Source of the DNA: Lachnospiraceae bacterium
GTDB lineage: Bacteria > Bacillota > Clostridia > Lachnospirales > Lachnospiraceae
DNA: 9,755 nucleotides
Reading direction: 5' to 3'
NCBI GenBank assembly: GCA_900766925.1
Contig: CAAFXG010000245.1
Location: forward strand, 1-9,755
Below, one piece after another: positions 5,471 through 9,755 of the stretch (positions are counted from its first letter, which is position 1; every line of letters begins with the position of its first letter). The notes under the pieces are model-generated. The model was not told where the DNA came from. It worked only from the letters and a program-made list of their open reading frames with translations, and did not search any database. The translations under genes and the position numbers were made by a program.

Positions 5471-7090
5471 ATGAATGAATTTGACAACAATTATGAAGGG
5501 AAAAATGAAACTGTTAATACACCACAAAATAATGATACCGCGAATAATACAGTAAATAATAATACAGGTTATACACAGTCGGCCGGAAGCGACTTTAGCA
5601 ATATGAGTACAAGGGAGTACATGAATAATATTGCAAATCAGGCACGAAATGACTATAACAATGGGCAGTATGGATATTACAGTCAAAATGTCAATACTGA
5701 AGGCCAACAGTATAATAATGGATATACAAATGTCAATGCTGAAGGTCAACAGTATAATAATGGATACTATAATGGGGCTTACGTAAATAATGCATCATAT
5801 TATGAAGAAACTCCAAAGAAAAAGAAGGCCAAAACAAAAAGAGTTAAAACAAAGAATACTACAGGTAAGGGAAAAGCCGGTAAATTTATTAAAAGAGGAA
5901 TTGCTGTTGTCGGTGTAGCTGCCGTGTTTGGTCTTGTTTCAGGTGGAATATTTAACTTTATGACAGGTGGAACGATTTTTACAAAGGATTGGAAAAATAA
6001 GGATCAGGGTACAACATCCGAGTTAGAAACGACCGAGGAAGTCGTTGATGTGGTTATTCCGACAACCTCTGTATCTTCTGATGGAGTTTTAGATAGTCAG
6101 AGTCTGGATGTATCAGATATTGTAGAAGGTGTAATGCCTTCGGTAGTATCGATTACAATAGAAGGTGTGGAACAGTATCAGACATTTTTCGGACAGATAT
6201 ATGAAGAGCCTGTTGAAGGTGCAGGTTCAGGTATCATAATAGGAAAGAATGACAGTGAGTTACTGGTTGCAACCAATAATCATGTTGTATCAGATGCAAC
6301 AACCGTTTCAGTACAATTTATAGATGGTGAAGTATATGAGGCACAGGTAAAAGGAACAGATTCTGATAATGACCTTGCTATAATAGTAGTTAAGCTTAAG
6401 GATATTTCTTCAGATACTCTTGCTGAGATTAAGATTGCACAGTTAGGTGATTCGGATGCACTTAAGGTTGGAGAACAGGTTGTTGCAATTGGAAATGCAC
6501 TTGGATATGGTCAGTCAGTAACAACAGGTATTGTAAGTGCCAAGGACAGATTGGTTGACACGAATACAACTCCCCTTATTCAGACGGATGCAGCAATTAA
6601 TCCGGGTAACAGTGGTGGTGCTTTGCTTAATATGAAGGGTGAGGTTGTAGGAATTAACTCCTCAAAATATATGTCAACCGAAGTAGAAGGTATGGGATAT
6701 GCAATTCCTATTACTAAGGTACAGGATATTCTGGATAATTTAATGAACCGACTTACCAGGGAGAAGGTTGCTGAAGAAAATAAGGGATATCTCGGAATAA
6801 GCTGTAGCACGATTTCATCAGAGGCTTCAGAAATGTATGGACTTCCTTCTGGTGTACTTATCCAGGAGGTAAGTGAGGGCTCAGCAGCAGAGAAAGCAGG
6901 ATTAAAGAAAAATTATATTATAACTAAATTTGATGGTCTTTCAGTAAGCTCTTCAGAGGATTTGATTAATAAGCTTTCATATTATGAGGCGGGAGAAGCA
7001 GTTGAAATCACATATGAAGTTTTGAAGGATGATGAGTATGTGGAGAAGACAACGACAGTTATTTTAGGCAAGAAGGATTCTACTAACTAA
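5471..7090 (+). CDS. htrA: Membrane-anchored HtrA/DegP-like serine protease with one PDZ domain
   Basis: 539 residues from the chosen start. Order: an Asn/Tyr/Gln-rich low-complexity cytosolic head (1-113) with two 14-residue repeats (73-100), a Lys-rich stretch (116-142) and one membrane helix (about 142-165, uncleaved signal anchor). A Thr/Glu-rich linker follows (180-212), then a trypsin-like protease domain (about 213-428) with catalytic H271 (NNHVV), D301 (DNDLAI) and S381 in GNSGG. A PDZ domain completes the protein (about 438-533, beginning KGYLGIS, with PSGVLIQEVSEGSAAEKAGLK). The triad is intact, so it should be an active extracytoplasmic protease and chaperone for misfolded envelope or secreted proteins, as known for HtrA/DegP. 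The head is longer than in Bacillus HtrA, but such Asn-rich heads are common in clostridial relatives. It is not obviously linked to zinc uptake and appears to have its own promoter. Confidence 0.92.
   Translation: MNEFDNNYEGKNETVNTPQNNDTANNTVNNNTGYTQSAGSDFSNMSTREYMNNIANQARNDYNNGQYGYYSQNVNTEGQQYNNGYTNVNAEGQQYNNGYYNGAYVNNASYYEETPKKKKAKTKRVKTKNTTGKGKAGKFIKRGIAVVGVAAVFGLVSGGIFNFMTGGTIFTKDWKNKDQGTTSELETTEEVVDVVIPTTSVSSDGVLDSQSLDVSDIVEGVMPSVVSITIEGVEQYQTFFGQIYEEPVEGAGSGIIIGKNDSELLVATNNHVVSDATTVSVQFIDGEVYEAQVKGTDSDNDLAIIVVKLKDISSDTLAEIKIAQLGDSDALKVGEQVVAIGNALGYGQSVTTGIVSAKDRLVDTNTTPLIQTDAAINPGNSGGALLNMKGEVVGINSSKYMSTEVEGMGYAIPITKVQDILDNLMNRLTREKVAEENKGYLGISCSTISSEASEMYGLPSGVLIQEVSEGSAAEKAGLKKNYIITKFDGLSVSSSEDLINKLSYYEAGEAVEITYEVLKDDEYVEKTTTVILGKKDSTN
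5687..5770 (+). repeat. Two tandem copies of a 42-bp unit inside the htrA head
   Basis: Units 5687-5728 and 5729-5770 are nearly identical; the shared part begins AATGTCAAT and ends AATAATGGATA. They differ at only a few bases, and each encodes 14 residues (NVNTEGQQYNNGYT and NVNAEGQQYNNGYY). The period keeps the reading frame, so copy number can vary without breaking the gene. Confidence 0.9.
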
Positions 7091-7119
7091 TGTATTTTAT
7101 ATAAGTTTTGCCCGTAAAC

Positions 7120-7139
7120 TAAAAATGTGCACATTTTTA
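7120..7139. repeat. Perfect 20-bp palindrome between htrA and ppdK
   Basis: TAAAAATGTGCACATTTTTA is its own reverse complement over all 20 bases. It lies 29 nt after the htrA stop and 22 nt before the ppdK -35. As RNA it could fold into a weak A/U hairpin with a T run in the 3' arm (a possible bidirectional terminator for htrA). As DNA it has the symmetry of a dimeric regulator site. The two readings cannot be separated by sequence alone. Confidence 0.55.
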
Positions 7140-7161
7140 CCAAAAATATTTAAAAATATGT

Positions 7162-7189
7162 TTAACATTTAGCAATTTTATGATATAAT
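7162..7189 (+). promoter_or_regulatory. Strong SigA-type ppdK promoter
   Basis: A perfect -10 TATAAT (7184-7189) is preceded by the extended TGA (7181-7183). TTAACA (7162-7167), matching the -35 consensus at 5 of 6 bases, lies 16 nt upstream. Transcription should begin near 7196. An 11-nt symmetric ATGTTTAACAT (7158-7168) overlaps the -35. The strength fits the highly expressed, codon-biased gene downstream. Confidence 0.8.
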
Positions 7190-7198
7190 TTTGGACAG

Positions 7199-7229
7199 TG
7201 TGATGGGGACGTGCCATGTCCTTATCACA
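7199..7229 (+). other. Stable hairpin at the 5' end of the ppdK transcript
   Basis: Bases 7199-7210 pair with 7218-7229 over 12 continuous base pairs, two of them G-U, with a 7-nt loop. The hairpin begins a few nucleotides after the predicted transcript start and ends 16 nt before the AGGAGGT ribosome site (7246-7252). It has no T run, so it is not a terminator. The simplest reading is a 5' mRNA-stabilising stem. Confidence 0.65.
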
Positions 7230-7261
7230 AGAAAATAGAATACTTAGGAGGTATATGACAA

Positions 7262-9755
7262 ATGGCAAACAAGTGGGTATACACCTTCAAAGAAGGTAAC
7301 ATGAGCATGCGTAACTTACTTGGTGGTAAGGGTGCTAACCTTGCTGAGATGACAGAGATTGGTCTTCCGGTTCCACAGGGATTTACAATTACTACTGAGG
7401 CATGTACACAGTACTATGAGGATGGTCGTAAGATTAATGATGAAATCATGCAGCAGGCTATGGAAGGTGTAGCTTGGATGGAAGAGGTTAACGGAAAGAA
7501 GTTTGGTGATCTTAAGAACCCATTACTTGTTTCTGTACGTTCAGGTGCTAGAGCATCTATGCCGGGTATGATGGATACAATTCTTAACCTTGGTTTAAAT
7601 GACGAAGTAGTTGAAGCTATGATCGCAGGTAATGATGATCCTAACTTCGCTCGTTTCGTATATGATTCATACAGAAGATTTATTCAGATGTTCTCTGACG
7701 TAGTTATGGAAGTTGGTAAGAAGTATTTCGAGCAGCTTATCGACGAGATGAAGGAGAAGAAGGGTGTTAAGTTCGATGTTGAGCTTACAGCTGATGACCT
7801 TAAGGAGCTTGCACAGCAGTTCAAGGCAGAGTACAAGAAGCAGTTAGGACAGGATTTCCCTTCAGATCCAGTAGAGCAGTTAAAGCTTGCTATTGAGGCT
7901 GTATTTAAGTCATGGGATAACCCAAGAGCTAACGTATACAGAAGAGATAATGATATCCCTTATTCATGGGGTACAGCAGTTAACGTAATGCCTATGGTAT
8001 TCGGTAACTTAAACAATGAGTCTGGTACAGGTGTTGCATTTACTCGTGACCCTGCTACAGGTGAGAAGAAGCTCATGGGTGAGTTCCTTATCAACGCACA
8101 GGGCGAGGATGTTGTTGCAGGTGTTCGTACACCGATGCCAATCGCTCAGATGGAGAAGGAATTCCCAGAGGCATATGCTGAGTTTATTAAGGTTTGTGAT
8201 ATTCTTGAGAATCACTACCATGATATGCAGGATATGGAGTTTACTGTTGAGAATAAGAAGCTTTACATGCTTCAGTGTAGAAATGGTAAGAGAACAGCTC
8301 CTGCTGCTCTTAAGATTGCTTGTGACCTTGTTGATGAGGGACATAAGACTGAGGCAGAGGCAGTTGCTATGATTGATCCTCGTAACCTTGATACACTTCT
8401 TCACCCACAGTTCGATGCTGCTGCACTTAAGGCTGCAACACCACTTGGAAAGGGTCTTGGAGCATCTCCGGGAGCTGCTTGTGGTAAGGTTGTATTTACA
8501 GCAGATGACGCTGTTGAGTGGGCTGCAAGAGGTGAGAAGGTTGTTCTTGTCAGACTTGAGACATCACCTGAGGATATTACAGGTATGAAGGCTGCTCAGG
8601 GTATCCTTACAGTTCGTGGTGGTATGACATCACACGCTGCAGTAGTTGCACGTGGTATGGGTACTTGTTGTGTATCTGGTTGTGGCGATATCAATATGGA
8701 TGAGGAGAACAAGAAGTTTACACTTGCCGGTCAGACATTTACAGAGGGTTCAGAGATTTCAATTGATGGTACTACAGGTAATATTTACTCAGGAATCATC
8801 CCTACAGTTGATGCTCAGATAGCTGGTGAGTTCGGTCGTGTTATGGCTTGGGCTGACAAGTTCAGAAAGCTTAAGGTTAGAACTAATGCTGATACTCCTG
8901 CTGACGCTAAGAAGGCTAGAGAGCTTGGTGCTGAGGGTATTGGTCTTTGCCGTACAGAGCATATGTTCTTCGAGGAAGACAGAATTGCTGCATTCCGTGA
9001 GATGATTTGTGCAGATACAGTAGAAGAGAGAGAAGCAGCTCTTGAGAAGATTCTTCCATATCAGCAGGGAGATTTCAAGGCTCTTTATGAGGCACTTGAG
9101 GGTAACCCAGTTACTATCAGATTCCTTGATCCACCTCTTCATGAGTTCGTTCCAACTGAGGAAGCTGACATTAAGAAGCTTGCAGATGCTCAGGGCAAGT
9201 CAGTAGAAGACATTAAGGCTATTATCGCAAGCCTTCATGAGTTCAACCCAATGATGGGTCACAGAGGATGTCGTCTTGCTGTAACATATCCTGAGATTGC
9301 TAAGATGCAGACAAAGGCTGTTATCCGTGCAGCTATCGAAGTTAAGGCTGCTCATCCGGATTGGAATGTTAAGCCGGAAATCATGATTCCACTTGTATGT
9401 GAAATCAAAGAGCTTAAGTTTGTTAAGAAGGTAGTAGTTGAGACAGCCGATGCTGAAATCGCTGCTGCTGGTGTTGAGTTAGAGTACGAAGTTGGTACTA
9501 TGATTGAAATCCCAAGAGCTGCTCTTACAGCTGATGAGATTGCTTCAGAGGCTGATTTCTTCTGCTTCGGTACTAACGACCTTACACAGATGACATTTGG
9601 TTTCTCAAGAGATGATGCAGGTAAGTTCCTTGATGCTTACTATGATACAAAGATCTTCGAGAACGATCCATTCGCTAAGTTAGATCAGACTGGTGTTGGT
9701 AAGTTAATGGAGACAGCTATCAAGCTTGGTAAGCCAGTGAACAACAAGCTTCACG
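7262..9755 (+). CDS. ppdK: Pyruvate, phosphate dikinase (3' end beyond the window)
   Basis: 831 codons are visible without interruption; the family is about 875 residues, so roughly 45 are missing at the right edge. The enzyme interconverts pyruvate, ATP and phosphate with PEP, AMP and pyrophosphate in the cytosol, and in anaerobes it often works glycolytically. Domains in order: an ATP-grasp nucleotide domain (1 to about 340, with KGANLAEM and SVRSGARASMPGMMDT), a swivelling phosphohistidine domain with GGMTSHAAVVARG and catalytic H458, and a PEP/pyruvate TIM barrel (from about 520) with GLCRTEHMFF (R564), VTIRFLDPPLHEF (R620), IEIPRAAL and CFGTNDLTQMTFG. Positions run 3 higher than in the Clostridium symbiosum enzyme, which places the catalytic cysteine a few residues past the edge. 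AGGAGGT lies 9 nt before the start. Codon use is strongly biased (AAG, CTT, GGT, GCT), unlike upstream genes, indicating high expression. Confidence 0.97.
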   Translation, partial: MANKWVYTFKEGNMSMRNLLGGKGANLAEMTEIGLPVPQGFTITTEACTQYYEDGRKINDEIMQQAMEGVAWMEEVNGKKFGDLKNPLLVSVRSGARASMPGMMDTILNLGLNDEVVEAMIAGNDDPNFARFVYDSYRRFIQMFSDVVMEVGKKYFEQLIDEMKEKKGVKFDVELTADDLKELAQQFKAEYKKQLGQDFPSDPVEQLKLAIEAVFKSWDNPRANVYRRDNDIPYSWGTAVNVMPMVFGNLNNESGTGVAFTRDPATGEKKLMGEFLINAQGEDVVAGVRTPMPIAQMEKEFPEAYAEFIKVCDILENHYHDMQDMEFTVENKKLYMLQCRNGKRTAPAALKIACDLVDEGHKTEAEAVAMIDPRNLDTLLHPQFDAAALKAATPLGKGLGASPGAACGKVVFTADDAVEWAARGEKVVLVRLETSPEDITGMKAAQGILTVRGGMTSHAAVVARGMGTCCVSGCGDINMDEENKKFTLAGQTFTEGSEISIDGTTGNIYSGIIPTVDAQIAGEFGRVMAWADKFRKLKVRTNADTPADAKKARELGAEGIGLCRTEHMFFEEDRIAAFREMICADTVEEREAALEKILPYQQGDFKALYEALEGNPVTIRFLDPPLHEFVPTEEADIKKLADAQGKSVEDIKAIIASLHEFNPMMGHRGCRLAVTYPEIAKMQTKAVIRAAIEVKAAHPDWNVKPEIMIPLVCEIKELKFVKKVVVETADAEIAAAGVELEYEVGTMIEIPRAALTADEIASEADFFCFGTNDLTQMTFGFSRDDAGKFLDAYYDTKIFENDPFAKLDQTGVGKLMETAIKLGKPVNNKLH

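Noticed and set aside
7199..7229. CRP or Rex operator reading of the TGTGA/TCACA arms
   Set aside because: The half-sites are about 20 nt apart, far wider than the known spacing, and they lie after the transcript start. An RNA hairpin explains them better.
7255..7257. ATG just after the ppdK ribosome site
   Set aside because: Only 2 nt from the AGGAGGT site and out of frame with PPDK; the ATG at 7262 has proper spacing and frame.
8009..9142. Open frames on both strands inside ppdK (around 8009-8588 and 8789-9142)
   Set aside because: They arise from the strongly biased codon use of ppdK, lack ribosome sites and encode low-complexity Leu/Arg- or Ser/Leu-rich products.
1..9755. Mobile element, CRISPR array, tRNA or toxin-antitoxin pair
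   Set aside because: No transposase or integrase motifs, regularly spaced repeats, tRNA-like cloverleafs or paired small toxin genes were seen.

Overview
The window reads as a piece of an AT-rich Firmicutes chromosome, most likely from a Lachnospiraceae-type anaerobic Clostridium relative. This rests on AGGAGG-type ribosome sites, all genes on the + strand, a ZnuA of the 'GDRFPFRYL' type, an HtrA with a long Asn-rich cytosolic head, and a pyruvate phosphate dikinase in a very highly biased codon dialect. The genus cannot be fixed from sequence reading alone. I see no mobile element, CRISPR array, tRNA or rRNA.

Layout. Bases 1-417 are the C-terminal end of a CobW/G3E-family GTPase (metal chaperone type) with an extreme His/Cys-rich metal-binding linker. 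Bases 456-1415 hold a second G3E GTPase, fused to the C-terminal domain otherwise found in YcgQ/TIGR03943 (DUF1980) proteins, the partners of DUF318-type permeases. A good intrinsic terminator (1424-1455) ends this unit. A 56-residue DUF3006-like protein (1530-1700) follows, 2 nt ahead of an EamA/DMT-family 10-helix transporter (1703-2653).

Next comes a compact zinc/manganese-type ABC uptake operon: ATPase (2725-3456), permease (3458-4303) and binding lipoprotein (4308-5321), spaced 1 and 4 nt apart. It is preceded by an imperfect inverted repeat that overlaps a candidate promoter. A membrane-anchored HtrA/DegP-like serine protease (5471-7090) and a strongly promoted ppdK gene (7262 to beyond the window end) complete the window.

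How the genes fit together. The first half looks like a zinc homeostasis island: two G3E GTPases, one with a His/Cys metal sink, and a ZnuABC-type importer whose binding protein also has a His-rich loop. The central carbon enzyme PPDK and the envelope protease HtrA look like ordinary neighbours with their own promoters. The least routine feature is the GTPase-DUF1980 fusion, which lacks the CxCC metal motif of standard CobW proteins and has a Cys-Cys pair in the fused domain instead. Several perfect or near-perfect palindromes lie in the intergenic regions (around 2673-2699, 5352-5373, 7120-7139 and 7199-7229). They are candidate operators or RNA hairpins.
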